A stretch of DNA of 64,000 nucleotides from Afipia sp. (GTDB lineage Bacteria; Pseudomonadota; Alphaproteobacteria; Rhizobiales; Xanthobacteraceae): NCBI GenBank assembly GCA_030652315.1, contig JAUSAX010000089.1:1-64000 (forward strand). The letters run 5' to 3'. Positions 1 to 10,017 of this stretch are shown here, piece after piece. Positions within the stretch are counted from its first letter, which is position 1; every line of letters starts with the position of its first letter. The position numbers and the translations under genes were made by a program. The notes beneath the pieces were generated by a model, which had not been told where the DNA came from, did not search any database, and was given only the letters and a program-made list of their open reading frames with translations.

Positions 1-2225
1 AGCGCCCCAAGGTCCCGCACCGGTGCCAGCAACGGACCCACCAGATAACGCGACCGATAGGTGATCTGGCAATCGACCAGCGTCAGCAGCAGATCGAGAT
101 CCTCGCCGGTTGCGGCGTCATAAGCGAACTGGCGTGCGAAACGGGCGGTGTTGATCGCGCGCTCCACGCGCCGTCCCACTTCCAGAAAGCGCCAGCCAGC
201 CGCGCGGTTCATGTTCTCCTGCGCGAGACCTGCGAATGTCGCCAGCGATTGCAAAGTCCACTCCGTGGCCTCAAGCAACGCTTCATCGTCCTCGGCTTTC
301 TCCGACAGACGCTCCACCATGCCGGTGATGATATGCCATGCATCCGGCGACAGTCGCTCGCGCAGCGTCCTCGCCGTGCGCTGCGCCGAGCGAACCAGCG
401 ACAGTGCAGACCCGAATTTGTCGTGAGCCTGCAACGACTGCGCGGCGGTGGTGGCCAGTTTGGCGCGTGCCGAGGGCGTGGTCGCCCCCCAGGCAACAAG
501 CAGACGCTGAATCCGCTCGATCACCGGCTGCATTGGTGACGGACCTTTGCCGGGCTCTCGCAGCGCGCCACCCAGCGCGCGCACCAGCCGCAGCGTGGCT
601 TCGGCCCGTTCCAGATAGCGGCCTAGCCAGAACAGGTTATCTGCTGCGCGGCTCGGGACCCACCCGGCGATGCGCTTGATACGAACGGAATCGCTCGGCG
701 GCAGCAATGTCGAGGTAGCGACCTCATTCTCGGACACCACCCAGACGTCAGCGGCACGCGCGCCCTCACCCATCGAAACGGCCCGCGCATCCGGCTGATC
801 GGCGATACGGCAGAATCCACCCGGCAGGATGGTCCAGCCGTTCGGTGTCGCGGCCGCAAACACCCGAAGCACGAACGGGCGTGGAGCAATATGTCCGTTG
901 TCCCACACCGGCGTGGTGGAAAGACGAACCATCTCCTGCCCGACATAGTCGATGCCACGCTTGCCGATGGCGTCTACCAATCGCGAGCGCTCATCCCTGG
1001 ACAGCGAGCCGCCGATAATTGGACCACGCCCCGGAAAGCCGGGGACCGATTGGCCGTAAGCGCCTTCGATCGCCATCTCGTCGAGCCGCGACAGCACTTC
1101 CTCGCGCGCCGACTTCTGCCCGCACCACCATGTCGCGATATGTGGCATCTTCAGCTCTTCGCCGAAGAAGCGTTGGCTGAGACTCGGCAGGAATCCAAGC
1201 AGCGTTCGCGCCTCCATCACGCCGGATCCGGGCATGTTGGCGACGGCGACACCACCCTTACGGATCACATCGATCAAGCCCGGCACTCCGAGCATGGATC
1301 GGGCGTCAAGTTCGATCGGATCGAGAAAGTTCGAATCGACCCGCCGCAACAGCACGTCGAGTCGTTTCAGGCCCGCAACAGTACGGACATGCAGGCGGTC
1401 TTCGCTTACTGCGAGATCGTCGCCCTCAACCAGTAAGAAACCGAGATACCGCGCGAGTGTCGCATGTTCAGAATAAGTCTCGCTCGAATTTCCGGGCGTT
1501 AGCAAACCGATGCGCGGCTCGTCGCGATCCGCAAGCCCCCGCAAGCTATCGCGGAACGCTTCAAAAAACGGAGCGACGCGTTCGACATTCATCGATGTGT
1601 AGAGGTTTGTCAGCGCACGCGACAACACCAGCCGGTTCTCAAGCGCATAGCCCGCGCCGGACGGCGCCTGTGTGCGATCATTCAACACCCACCAGCGTCC
1701 GTCGGGGCCACGGCCGATGTCGGCGGCATAGAGATTGAGATACTGGCCGCCGGGTGGCGACACGCCGCAGACGGAGCGCAGATACTCGGCGCTTCCCGCG
1801 ATAGCCGTGGCCGGCAACGCGCCGTCGGCGATCAACCGGCCCTCGCCATACAGATCGCGCAAGATCAATTCGAACAGTTGAGCCCTCTGCGCGACACCCT
1901 CGGAAATCTGCTTCCATTCGGCTTCGTCGATCAGCAGAGGCAGGTGACTGAGCGGCCACATCCGGTCCGCCGCATCCCCCGGCGTCCGGTAGGTGACACC
2001 GGCTTCACGCATATGCTGATCGGCTGACGCAAAACGGCGCTCGATCTCGCCCGGCGCAAGCGTGGAAAACGCATCAAAGAACCGCGCCCAGACCTCGCGA
2101 GGCTGGCCTTTGGCGTCGAGAAACTCGTCCGGGATTCCAGGGAGCGGCGCATAGCCACGCGTGCAGTCCAGAAGATCTTGCTGCACCCGCCGCGATCCGG
2201 TCTCTCCGTTACTCGTATCCGCCAT
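1..2225 (-). CDS. Circularly permuted ATP-grasp / alpha-E domain protein (C-terminus cut by window edge)
   Basis: The minus-strand frame is open from an ATG at 2225 to the window edge, about 741 codons without a stop. The N-terminal part (about residues 60-480) looks like the permuted ATP-grasp type 2 fold (DUF404/DUF407), including a G-R-G-P-D-G-R-W-W-V-L-N-D-R-T stretch. From about residue 520 an alpha-E domain begins (S-R-A-A-D-N-L-F-W-L-G-R-Y-L-E-R). In many bacteria these are two adjacent genes; here they are fused. The family is thought to make peptide-like amide bonds (COOH-NH2 ligases); the substrate is unknown. It lies 52 bp downstream of the transglutaminase/DUF2126 gene on the same strand, so the two are probably co-transcribed. 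The true C-terminus lies outside the window. Confidence 0.85.
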   Translation of the reverse strand, partial: MADTSNGETGSRRVQQDLLDCTRGYAPLPGIPDEFLDAKGQPREVWARFFDAFSTLAPGEIERRFASADQHMREAGVTYRTPGDAADRMWPLSHLPLLIDEAEWKQISEGVAQRAQLFELILRDLYGEGRLIADGALPATAIAGSAEYLRSVCGVSPPGGQYLNLYAADIGRGPDGRWWVLNDRTQAPSGAGYALENRLVLSRALTNLYTSMNVERVAPFFEAFRDSLRGLADRDEPRIGLLTPGNSSETYSEHATLARYLGFLLVEGDDLAVSEDRLHVRTVAGLKRLDVLLRRVDSNFLDPIELDARSMLGVPGLIDVIRKGGVAVANMPGSGVMEARTLLGFLPSLSQRFFGEELKMPHIATWWCGQKSAREEVLSRLDEMAIEGAYGQSVPGFPGRGPIIGGSLSRDERSRLVDAIGKRGIDYVGQEMVRLSTTPVWDNGHIAPRPFVLRVFAAATPNGWTILPGGFCRIADQPDARAVSMGEGARAADVWVVSENEVATSTLLPPSDSVRIKRIAGWVPSRAADNLFWLGRYLERAEATLRLVRALGGALREPGKGPSPMQPVIERIQRLLVAWGATTPSARAKLATTAAQSLQAHDKFGSALSLVRSAQRTARTLRERLSPDAWHIITGMVERLSEKAEDDEALLEATEWTLQSLATFAGLAQENMNRAAGWRFLEVGRRVERAINTARFARQFAYDAATGEDLDLLLTLVDCQITYRSRYLVGPLLAPVRDLGA

Positions 2226-2277
2226 CCCGACTCGCTTTCTGCTTCCGGAGACAATTTCGCCGATTATGGCGGCGGCC

Positions 2278-5200
2278 TCAATGCGGGAGCGGCGTTCGGA
2301 GGTCCAGAGTCAGAGGAAATTCGAGGGTTCTTTCCTCGGAAGGCACGGATATTGGGCCGGGCGAGTGGCCATGGTCCTGAAACCGGGCCAATCGCCGCGC
2401 CTCGGCCTCATAGCTGTTGACCGGTTTGGTCTCGTAACTACGCCCGCCAGGGTGAGCGACATGATAGACGCAGCCGCCGAGCGAGCGCCCGTTCCAGGTG
2501 TCGAGGATATCGAACGTCAGCGGCGCGTGAACCGGGATGGTCGGGTGAAGCCCGGACGATGGCTGCCAAGCCTTGAAACGCACGCCCGCGATGGCCTCGC
2601 CCGAACGCCCGGTGTCCATCAACGGCAGGCGGCGGCCATTGCAAGTGATGACGTGCCGTCCCTGAACAATGCCATTGACCTTGACCTGCAGTCGCTCCAC
2701 GGAAGAGTCCACATAACGCACCGTACCGCCGCCGGTGCTTTCCTCGCCGAGCACATGCCATGGCTCCAACGCCTGACGCAGTTCCAGCGTCACGCCGCCA
2801 TGCTGCACGCTGCCGAAAAGCGGGAAGCGGAATTCAAGCTGCGCTTCGAACCATTCAGGTTCGAAATCGTAACCCGCCTCGTTAAGACCTGACAGCACAT
2901 CCTTGAAGTCCTGCCACAGGAAGTACGGCAGCATGAAGCGATCGTGCAGCGTGGTGCCCCAGCGCACGAACTGGCCATCCTGCGGCTCGCGCCAGAATTT
3001 TGCGATCAGCGCGCGGATCACAAGTTGTTGCGCCAGGCTCATGCGCGCATCGGGTGGCATTTCCAGCGCGCGGAATTCAACCAGACCGAGACGGCCCGTC
3101 GGACTGTCCGGCGAGTACAGTTTATCGATGCAGATTTCCGCGCGATGGGTGTTGCCGGTGATATCCACCAGCAAATGGCGAAACGTGCGATCGACCAGCC
3201 ACAGCGGGATCTTTTCTCCCTTCGGTGGAATCTGCGCCATGGCGATCTCAAGTTCATAAAGCGCGTCGTGCCGCGCTTCGTCGATGCGCGGCGCCTGGCT
3301 GGTCGGGCCGATGAACATGCCCGAGAACAGGTACGACAGCGACGGATGACGTTGCCAAAACAGCACCACACTCTTGAGCAGGTCAGGCCGCCGCAGGAAC
3401 GGCGAGTCCGCGGGCGTGCCGCCACCAATTACGACATGATTGCCGCCACCCGTTCCGGTGTGGCGGCCATCGATCAGAAAACGGTTCGCGCCCAAGCGAA
3501 CATGAGCCGCTTCCTGATAAAGGCCGATGGTCGTATCGGCGATCTCGCGCCAGTTTTTCGCCGGATGAATATTGATCTCGATCACGCCGGGATCAGGCGT
3601 GACCTTGATGACCTCGACACGCGGATCGTAAGGCGGCGCATAGCCTTCGACATGAACCTGAAGATTCATGTCTTCGGCTGTCGCCTCGACAACTGCGATC
3701 AATTCCAGATAATCGTCGAGTTTCTCGACCGGCGGCATGAACGCGCACAGAATGCCGTCACGAATTTCGATCGACAAGGCCGTTCGGACACCGCCCTTGC
3801 CGTCCCCGACCTGCTGTTCCTGGATGAACTGACGCGGAGCGCCGGCCATCTGCGCGCCATCGTCGAAGACGGGAGGGTGCGCGGCCGGCTCGGGCGGTGA
3901 CGAGCCGCCGTCGAAGACCGGCAGCGGCTCGCGTTCCTCCATCGGATCCTGCTCAACAATATAAGGATAGTCGTCAGGCGGAATCCATTGCAGCGAGTTC
4001 ATTGGCAGCCGCAGCCCAAGGGGTGAATCGCCCGGCATCAGAAACAGATTTCCCCGCCGCGAACTCCATTTCTCACTGCGCCAACGGCTTGCTGCTTTGG
4101 CGTTCCAGCGCTGTACCGGAAGGACAAAGCCACGCGGTACGTTCAGCCCCTGCTGAAACACCTGCGCCATGCGTGATCGTTCTTCCGGGTCGGCCAGTTT
4201 TGAATCGCTCGGATCGACGTTGCCGGGAAGGCTGTTCTCCTTCAGCAGCCAGTGCGCCTGATCCTCGTATGCGGGCAGCACGTTGCTCGTATCCACGCCA
4301 AGTTTCTCGGCAACATGCGTTGCAAATTTTTCAGCCTGCTCGATCTTCGCCGAACGCGGACCATCCATCGGCGCGATCAGATCAGGATTCCGCCAGATCG
4401 GCACGCCATCCTTGCGCCAATAGAGTCCGAATGCCCAACGCGGCAGGCTTTCGCCGGGGTACCATTTACCCTGCCCGTAATGCAGCAATCCTCCCGGCGC
4501 GAACCGCGTGCGCAACCGGCGAATGAGGTCGTCAGCGATACCGCGTTTTGTCGGACCGACCGCAGCGGTATTCCACTCGGCGGATTCCAGATCGTCGATG
4601 GAAACGAATGTCGGCTCGCCGCCCATCGTCAGGCGCACGTCATCGGCCGCGAGATCGGCATCAACCTTCTCGCCCAGCGTATCGAGACGCCGCCACGAGT
4701 CGTCGGAGAACGGCTTGGTGATGCGCGGCGCTTCATTGATGCGCGTCACCTTCATTTCGAAACCGAATTCGACGTTCGCCGAACTGACATTGCCGCTGAT
4801 CGGCGCCGCCGTGCGGTAGTGCGGCGACGCAGCCACCGGAATGTGCCCCTCGCCCGTCAACATGCCGGATGTCACGTCGAGGCCTATCCACCCTGCGCCC
4901 GGCAGATAGACCTCCGCCCATGCGTGCAAATCGGTGAAGTCAGCCTCGACCTCGCGCGGTCCCTGTAGCGGATCGATGTCGGGGCGCAATTGAATGAGAT
5001 AACCGGAGACAAACCGCGCGGCCAATCCGAGATGGCGCAGTGCCTGTATCAGAAGCCACGCGGAATCGCGGCAAGAACCCGCACCACTTCGCAGCGTTTC
5101 CTCGGGCGTCTGGATGCCCGGTTCCATCCGAATGACGTAGTTGATCCTGTCGCGCAGCTTTGCGTTGAGATCGACAAGGAAGTTCACGGTATTGGTTGGC

Positions 5201-5610
5201 ACGCGCGGAATGCTCGCAAGATACTGGGCGAGCAGCGGTGTCACCGGTTCGGTTTTCAAATACGGCGCGAGTTCGTCGGCGAGATCCGGCGGATACAGAA
5301 ACGGAAACGTCTCCGCAGAAGGCTCTACAAAGAAATCGAACGGATTGACCACCGCCATGTTGGCGATGAAGTCCACTTCGATCTTGAACTCGCGCGTCGG
5401 TTCGGGAAACACGAAGCGTGCGAGCCAGTTCCCCTGCGGATCCTGCTGCCAGTTGACGAAATGCGTCTCGGGTAGAATTTTCAGGGAATAACTGGAAACG
5501 CGGGTGCGGGAATGCGGCGCCGGCCTCAACCGGATGACCTGGGGCCCAAGGCTGACAGGCTGGTCGTACCTATAATGTGTGACGTGGTGCAGAGCGACGG
5601 CAATGGACAC
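2278..5610 (-). CDS. Transglutaminase-like / DUF2126 protein
   Basis: The protein has about 1110 residues. The start chosen is the GTG at 5610, because the family normally begins just before a [12 protein letters not shown] motif; an upstream in-frame start at 5679 would add 23 unlikely residues. The N-terminal third is a transglutaminase-like thiol protease fold with a visible triad: Cys about 180 (G-S-C-R-D-S), His about 229 (D-L-H-A-W) and Asp about 245 (G-L-D-V-T). The large C-terminal part is DUF2126, an amidoligase-type domain. It precedes the ATP-grasp/alpha-E gene. Such sets recur in bacteria, often near an Anbu proteasome-like gene, and are proposed to make or trim a peptide-like product. 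No Anbu gene is visible here, but the cluster runs off the left edge. Confidence 0.88.
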   Translation of the reverse strand: MSIAVALHHVTHYRYDQPVSLGPQVIRLRPAPHSRTRVSSYSLKILPETHFVNWQQDPQGNWLARFVFPEPTREFKIEVDFIANMAVVNPFDFFVEPSAETFPFLYPPDLADELAPYLKTEPVTPLLAQYLASIPRVPTNTVNFLVDLNAKLRDRINYVIRMEPGIQTPEETLRSGAGSCRDSAWLLIQALRHLGLAARFVSGYLIQLRPDIDPLQGPREVEADFTDLHAWAEVYLPGAGWIGLDVTSGMLTGEGHIPVAASPHYRTAAPISGNVSSANVEFGFEMKVTRINEAPRITKPFSDDSWRRLDTLGEKVDADLAADDVRLTMGGEPTFVSIDDLESAEWNTAAVGPTKRGIADDLIRRLRTRFAPGGLLHYGQGKWYPGESLPRWAFGLYWRKDGVPIWRNPDLIAPMDGPRSAKIEQAEKFATHVAEKLGVDTSNVLPAYEDQAHWLLKENSLPGNVDPSDSKLADPEERSRMAQVFQQGLNVPRGFVLPVQRWNAKAASRWRSEKWSSRRGNLFLMPGDSPLGLRLPMNSLQWIPPDDYPYIVEQDPMEEREPLPVFDGGSSPPEPAAHPPVFDDGAQMAGAPRQFIQEQQVGDGKGGVRTALSIEIRDGILCAFMPPVEKLDDYLELIAVVEATAEDMNLQVHVEGYAPPYDPRVEVIKVTPDPGVIEINIHPAKNWREIADTTIGLYQEAAHVRLGANRFLIDGRHTGTGGGNHVVIGGGTPADSPFLRRPDLLKSVVLFWQRHPSLSYLFSGMFIGPTSQAPRIDEARHDALYELEIAMAQIPPKGEKIPLWLVDRTFRHLLVDITGNTHRAEICIDKLYSPDSPTGRLGLVEFRALEMPPDARMSLAQQLVIRALIAKFWREPQDGQFVRWGTTLHDRFMLPYFLWQDFKDVLSGLNEAGYDFEPEWFEAQLEFRFPLFGSVQHGGVTLELRQALEPWHVLGEESTGGGTVRYVDSSVERLQVKVNGIVQGRHVITCNGRRLPLMDTGRSGEAIAGVRFKAWQPSSGLHPTIPVHAPLTFDILDTWNGRSLGGCVYHVAHPGGRSYETKPVNSYEAEARRLARFQDHGHSPGPISVPSEERTLEFPLTLDLRTPLPH

Positions 5611-5693
5611 GGCGCGACAACCTCGATGGCTCGTTTTTTGAGCAGAACACCTGAACACGCCGCTATCAAGCGCTAACAACGGGCAAGGACTGC

Positions 5694-7622
5694 CTAACGC
5701 ATTGGCGAATCGAGGTTTCGTGCCGAAATTCCGAGCGATTTGATCCGAGACGCCAGTGTGGTCGGCTTGATGGCCAGCAGTTCCGCTGCGCCGTCCTTGC
5801 CGAAGACCTTGCCGCCGGACGCCTTCAACGCGGCCAGAATGTTATTGCGCTCGTGCTCACGCATTTCATCGTCGGTCATAATGGGCTGCGGCGCACCATT
5901 CTTCGGACGCCGTGAGGTCGGTGATAATTCCGCTCCGCCTTGCTGGATCGGCAGATCAATCCGCAGCCGTCCGTTCTGTGCCAGAATGGCGGCGCGTTCG
6001 ATCACATTCTGCAGCTCGCGGACATTGCCAGGCCAGTCATATTGCATCAGGCGGCGCACATCGCCTTCGGACAATCGCAGATCGGACTTGAACGATTTGC
6101 TTTCGCTGGCGAGGAAGTGCTGCGCCAGCTGCGGAATGTCTTCGCGGCGATCGCGCAGCGGCACAGTCTCAACCGGAAACACATTGAGCCGGAAGTAAAG
6201 GTCCTCGCGAAAGCGTCCCTGCTTCACTTCCTGTTTCAGTTCGCGATTGGTTGCGGCGATGACGCGGACATTGACGGCGCGGGTGCGTTCCTCGCCGACG
6301 CGCTCGAAATGCCCCTCCTGCAACACGCGCAGCAACTTGCCCTGAAGCTCCAGCGGAATTTCGCCGACCTCGTCCAAAAAGAGCGTGCCGCCATCGGCCA
6401 GTTCAAACCGTCCGATGCGGTCGCGCAGCGCGCCGGTGAACGCGCCGCGTACATGGCCGAAAAATTCGCTCTCGAACAGTTCGCGCGGAATCGCCGCGCA
6501 GTTGACGCGGATCAGCGGACGGTCGCTACGCTGGCTCGCCTCGTGAATGGCCCGCGCGATCAATTCCTTGCCGGTGCCAGATTCACCAGTGATCATTACG
6601 GTCGCGTCGGTCGGCGCGACGAGGCTGACCTGCCGTAGCGTCTTCTGCACCGCCGCAGTACGGCCGATGATGCCGCGCGGATTGGTCTCGGTGCGGATTT
6701 CCTCTTGCAAATAGGCGTTTTCCTGCTCGAGCCGTTCGCGCAATTGATCGACCTCGGTAAGCGCCGCACGCAGTTTTTCATCGGCCTCGCGACGCTGGCT
6801 GACGTCGCGGAAAACGATCACCGCGCCGACCACCACGCCGCGATCGCGAATCGGCGTTGACGTGTACTCAACCCAGACCGGCGTGCCGTCTTTGCGCCAG
6901 AACACCTCGTCATCGACCTGGTGCACTGCGCCGTCGCGGAACGCAGCATAGATCGGACAATCCTCGTGCGGATAATGCCGGCCATCGTGATGGGTATGAT
7001 GGACGGTCGAATGAATGTTGGTCCCGACAAGTTCCTCCGCTGACCAGCCGAGGATGCGTTCGGCCACCGGATTAACGAACGTGGTTTTGCCCTCCGCGTT
7101 GACACCGTAGATGCCCTCGCCTGCGGCACGCAGAATGAGCTGGTTTTCGCGTTCGATGTCGCGGAATACCCGTTCGACACGCTGCCAGGCCGCGATGCCG
7201 CCGCGCATGTGATCTTCCGCGGTCAGATCGACCAGACGGCGGCGCCGCTGTTCGAGATCATTCATGGCGAGGAGCACAAGCGGCGTCCCGTCCTGCGGGA
7301 TCAGCGAGCCGGTATATTCCAGCCGCAGCTTGTTTCCGGCCGCATGGCGCGGCGTCAGCGAGGTAGTCCAGAACGAGCCTTTGTCGAACACCGCCTGCGT
7401 GAAAACGATCAGCGCAGGCACCTGCCCCACATGCAATGCGCTGATCTTCATTTGCCGCAGCAATGCGCGGTCATATCCCAACAACGTGCAAACGGCCGGA
7501 TTGGCATCGACGATCCGGTCGCCGTGAGGGTCGAGCAACATCATCGGCTCGGTCGCAAAATCGAACGCCGCGCCCCACAGATCATGGTCCCTTGCCGGCA
7601 CCGCCGATAATGAAACGTCCAT
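5694..7622 (-). CDS. PAS-domain sigma-54-dependent transcriptional activator
   Basis: 642 residues. Two PAS-like sensor domains occupy about residues 15-125 and 155-280. A short coiled coil (about 285-315) follows, then an AAA+ domain with Walker A G-E-S-G-T-G-K-E near residue 345, the sigma-54 contact motif G-A-F-T-G-A and a Walker B-like F-L-D-E-V-G-E. A Fis-type helix-turn-helix closes the protein ([15 protein letters not shown]). There is no receiver domain, so input is probably a ligand or redox signal through PAS. The ATG at 7622 has GAGG upstream. The gene diverges from the cyanate-type transporter operon, whose control region holds a -24/-12 promoter and three repeated inverted sites, so it is the obvious regulator of that operon. 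The inducer is not shown by the sequence. Confidence 0.93.
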   Translation of the reverse strand: MDVSLSAVPARDHDLWGAAFDFATEPMMLLDPHGDRIVDANPAVCTLLGYDRALLRQMKISALHVGQVPALIVFTQAVFDKGSFWTTSLTPRHAAGNKLRLEYTGSLIPQDGTPLVLLAMNDLEQRRRRLVDLTAEDHMRGGIAAWQRVERVFRDIERENQLILRAAGEGIYGVNAEGKTTFVNPVAERILGWSAEELVGTNIHSTVHHTHHDGRHYPHEDCPIYAAFRDGAVHQVDDEVFWRKDGTPVWVEYTSTPIRDRGVVVGAVIVFRDVSQRREADEKLRAALTEVDQLRERLEQENAYLQEEIRTETNPRGIIGRTAAVQKTLRQVSLVAPTDATVMITGESGTGKELIARAIHEASQRSDRPLIRVNCAAIPRELFESEFFGHVRGAFTGALRDRIGRFELADGGTLFLDEVGEIPLELQGKLLRVLQEGHFERVGEERTRAVNVRVIAATNRELKQEVKQGRFREDLYFRLNVFPVETVPLRDRREDIPQLAQHFLASESKSFKSDLRLSEGDVRRLMQYDWPGNVRELQNVIERAAILAQNGRLRIDLPIQQGGAELSPTSRRPKNGAPQPIMTDDEMREHERNNILAALKASGGKVFGKDGAAELLAIKPTTLASRIKSLGISARNLDSPMR

Positions 7623-7633
7623 CGAGCCTCGCT

Positions 7634-7683
7634 ACGAAAAATCGTAATTCAATCACGAATATTCGTATATCACGACATTTCGT
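7634..7683. promoter_or_regulatory. Three ACGA-N4-TCGT inverted repeats, probable activator binding sites
   Basis: Three copies of the dyad ACGA-N4-TCGT lie at 7634-7645 (spacer AAAA), 7655-7666 (ATAT) and 7672-7683 (CATT). Centres are 21 and 17 bp apart. They sit 59-108 bp upstream of the -24 element of the transporter promoter and directly upstream of the sigma-54 activator start at 7622. This is where enhancer sites for such an activator are expected. Site 1 ends 12 bp before the activator start codon, which suggests autoregulation as well. The match is seen directly; binding is inferred. Confidence 0.8.
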
Positions 7684-7740
7684 GACAGACAATGTTACCG
7701 CTGCAGCGCAGCCACATTGATAAATCGCGCAAAACGCCCT

Positions 7741-7756
7741 TGGCATGCCCCTTGCG
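7741..7756 (+). promoter_or_regulatory. Sigma-54 (-24/-12) promoter of the cyanate transporter operon
   Basis: TGGCATG-CCCC-TTGCG fits the consensus TGGCAYR-N4-TTGCW except for the last base. The invariant GG (7742-7743) and GC (7754-7755) are exactly 10 nt apart. Transcription would start near 7767, giving a leader of about 20 nt before the ATG at 7789. Confidence 0.85.
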
Positions 7757-7788
7757 TAGTGAATGGAAACATCACGCTGGAGGCTTTC

Positions 7789-9171
7789 ATGTCCACCTTT
7801 GACAACCCGTTCGATCCCAACCGCCGCCTCTCCTCGTTCGGCTGCGCTTGCGGCCAGCATTCGAGCGACGTCGAGCACGAAGCAGCACTCCAGCTCCAGG
7901 CGGTGCCCGCGCAAAACGATGAGCGGCGCTATGAGGGCGTCGTCGCCTCGGCAGTCATGCGTGCGATGTTCCCACAGGACGCCGCGCGCCGCGCGTTCCT
8001 GAAGTCTGTCGGCGCGGCAACCGCAGTCGCCGCGGTCTCGCAGTTCTTCCCGCTGAAGACAGCGACCGAGGTCTTCGCTCAAGGCGCCCCGCTCGAGAAG
8101 AAGGATCTCAAGGTCGGCTTCATCCCGATCACCTGCGCCACCCCGATCATCATGGCGGCGCCGATGGGCTTCTACGCCAAGAACGGCCTCAACGTCGAAG
8201 TCATCAAGACCGCCGGCTGGGCTGTCATCCGCGACAAGACCGTCAACAAGGAATACGACGCCGCGCACATGCTCTCACCAATGCCGCTGGCGCTGACGCT
8301 GGGCGCGGGATCGAACCCGGTACCCTACACCATGCCCGCGGTGGAGAACATCAACGGCCAGGCCATCACGCTGGCGCTGAAGCACAAGGACAAGCGCAAC
8401 CCGAAGGACTGGAAGGGCTTCAAGTTCGCCGTGCCGTTCGACTATTCGATGCACAACTACCTGCTGCGTTACTATCTCGCCGAACACGGCATTGATCCCG
8501 ACACCGATGTGCAGATCCGCTCGGTGCCGCCGCCGGAAATGGTCGCGAACCTGCGCGCCGATAATATCGACGGTTTCCTCGGTCCAGATCCGATGAACCA
8601 GCGTGCCGTCTACGACAATGTCGGCTTCATCCACATCCTGACCAAGGATATCTGGGAAGGCCATCCGTGCTGCGCCTTCGCCGCGTCGAAGGAATTCGTC
8701 ACCACGATGCCAGGCACCTACGCGGCACTGCTGAAATCGATCATCGACGCCACCGCGTTCGCCCACAAGGCTGAGAACCGCAAACAGATCGCTGAAGCGA
8801 TCGCACCAGCGAACTATCTCAACCAGCCACAGATCGTGCTGGAGCAGATCCTCACCGGTACATTCGCGGACGGGCTCGGCAACATCGTCACACAACCGAA
8901 CCGCGTCGATTTCGATCCGTTCCCCTGGCAGTCATTCGCCATCTGGATCATGACCCAGATGAAGCGTTGGGGTCAGATCAAGGGCGATGTGGATTACAAG
9001 GCCGTCGCCGAGCAGGTCTACCTTGCGACCGACACCGCGAAGCTGATGAAGGAGGTCGGCCTCACACCGCCAACAACCACCACGAAGAGCTTCTCTGTCA
9101 TGGGCAAGCCGTTCGATCCGGCCAAGCCTGAAGAGTATCTCAGCAGCTTCAAAATCAAGAAGGCGAGCTGA
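7789..9171 (+). CDS. cynA: Cyanate/nitrate-type ABC transporter substrate-binding protein
   Basis: 460 residues from the ATG at 7789, chosen for its GGAGG 6 bp upstream; an earlier in-frame codon at 7717 would precede the sigma-54 promoter. The mature part is a NrtA/CmpA/SsuA-type periplasmic binding protein (C-x3-P-I-I-M-A-A-P-M-G-F-Y near residue 110). A twin-arginine-like segment (A-R-R-A-F-L-K-S-V-G-A) followed by a hydrophobic run sits about 65 residues in. It is preceded by an unusual hydrophilic extension with C-A-C-G and several histidines. It is the first gene of an operon with a permease, an ATPase and cyanase, which points to cyanate import, but nitrate, bicarbonate or another small anion cannot be excluded from sequence alone. 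Confidence 0.85.
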   Translation: MSTFDNPFDPNRRLSSFGCACGQHSSDVEHEAALQLQAVPAQNDERRYEGVVASAVMRAMFPQDAARRAFLKSVGAATAVAAVSQFFPLKTATEVFAQGAPLEKKDLKVGFIPITCATPIIMAAPMGFYAKNGLNVEVIKTAGWAVIRDKTVNKEYDAAHMLSPMPLALTLGAGSNPVPYTMPAVENINGQAITLALKHKDKRNPKDWKGFKFAVPFDYSMHNYLLRYYLAEHGIDPDTDVQIRSVPPPEMVANLRADNIDGFLGPDPMNQRAVYDNVGFIHILTKDIWEGHPCCAFAASKEFVTTMPGTYAALLKSIIDATAFAHKAENRKQIAEAIAPANYLNQPQIVLEQILTGTFADGLGNIVTQPNRVDFDPFPWQSFAIWIMTQMKRWGQIKGDVDYKAVAEQVYLATDTAKLMKEVGLTPPTTTTKSFSVMGKPFDPAKPEEYLSSFKIKKAS

Positions 9172-9173
9172 GC

Positions 9174-10013
9174 ATGTCTTCGTCGCTAAGACTCCGCGCC
9201 GCGATCGTCTCGATAGCCATCTTCCTCGCCTTTGTTGGCGCGTGGCACCTTGCCACGCGCAGCACGGGATCGGTCGCGGCGATGAGTCCGGAATACGCCA
9301 AACTGATGGGCCTCAACGCCACGCAGGGCAAGTCCGCCATGCCGGGCCCGCTCGATGTCGGCGCGAAGCTCTGGGAGCACATCAAGCGCCCATTCTACGA
9401 CAACGGGCCGAATGACAAAGGTCTCGGCATCCAGCTCGCCTACTCCATTGCGCGCGTGATGATCGGCTACCTCCTCGCGGTCGCCGTGGCCATCCCGCTC
9501 GGCTTTCTGATCGGGATGTCGCCGCTGCTCAGCAAGGCGCTTGATCCGTTCATTCAAATCCTGAAACCGATCTCGCCGCTCGCCTGGATGCCGCTGGCGC
9601 TCTACACCATCAAAGATTCCGGCCTCTCGGCGATTTTCGTCATTTTCATCTGCTCGGTTTGGCCGATGCTGATGAACACCGCGTTCGGCGTGTCGGCCGT
9701 GCGCAAGGAATGGATCAACGTCGCTCGCACGCTCGAGGTTGGCAACGTGCGCCGCGCCTTCACGGTGATCCTTCCCGCCGCCGCCCCCACAATTCTCACC
9801 GGCATGCGCATCTCGATCGGCATCGCCTGGCTCGTAATCGTTGCTGCAGAGATGCTCGTGGGTGGAACTGGCATCGGTTACTTCGTCTGGAACGAATGGA
9901 ACAACCTGTCGATCACCAACGTCATCATCGCCATCTTTGTTATCGGCCTCGTCGGCATGATCCTCGACCAGATCCTTGCGCGGTTCACGCGCATGGTCAC
10001 GTTCCCGGAGTAA
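9174..10013 (+). CDS. cynB: ABC transporter permease, cyanate/nitrate/taurine type
   Basis: 279 residues with about six hydrophobic segments. It has the BPD-transporter inner-membrane signature around E-W-I-N-V-A-R-T-L-E-V-G-N-V-R-R-A-F (the EAA loop that contacts the ATPase). A single N-terminal helix precedes a periplasmic stretch (about residues 30-85), as in NrtB/SsuC relatives. The ATG lies 2 nt after the binding-protein stop, so translation is coupled. It is the membrane channel of the importer encoded by its neighbours. Confidence 0.88.
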   Translation: MSSSLRLRAAIVSIAIFLAFVGAWHLATRSTGSVAAMSPEYAKLMGLNATQGKSAMPGPLDVGAKLWEHIKRPFYDNGPNDKGLGIQLAYSIARVMIGYLLAVAVAIPLGFLIGMSPLLSKALDPFIQILKPISPLAWMPLALYTIKDSGLSAIFVIFICSVWPMLMNTAFGVSAVRKEWINVARTLEVGNVRRAFTVILPAAAPTILTGMRISIGIAWLVIVAAEMLVGGTGIGYFVWNEWNNLSITNVIIAIFVIGLVGMILDQILARFTRMVTFPE

Positions 10014-10017
10014 GGTC

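Noticed and set aside
1931-2254. Separate minus-strand gene at the start of the ATP-grasp protein
   Set aside because: Arg-rich product in another frame; the frame from ATG 2225 matches the ATP-grasp family and runs to the edge.
2278-5200. Long plus-strand frames over the transglutaminase/DUF2126 gene
   Set aside because: Antisense shadows caused by high GC; the minus frame has clear domain motifs.
7582-8268. Minus-strand frame across the cynA start and control region
   Set aside because: It covers the sigma-54 promoter and dyads and has no family features.
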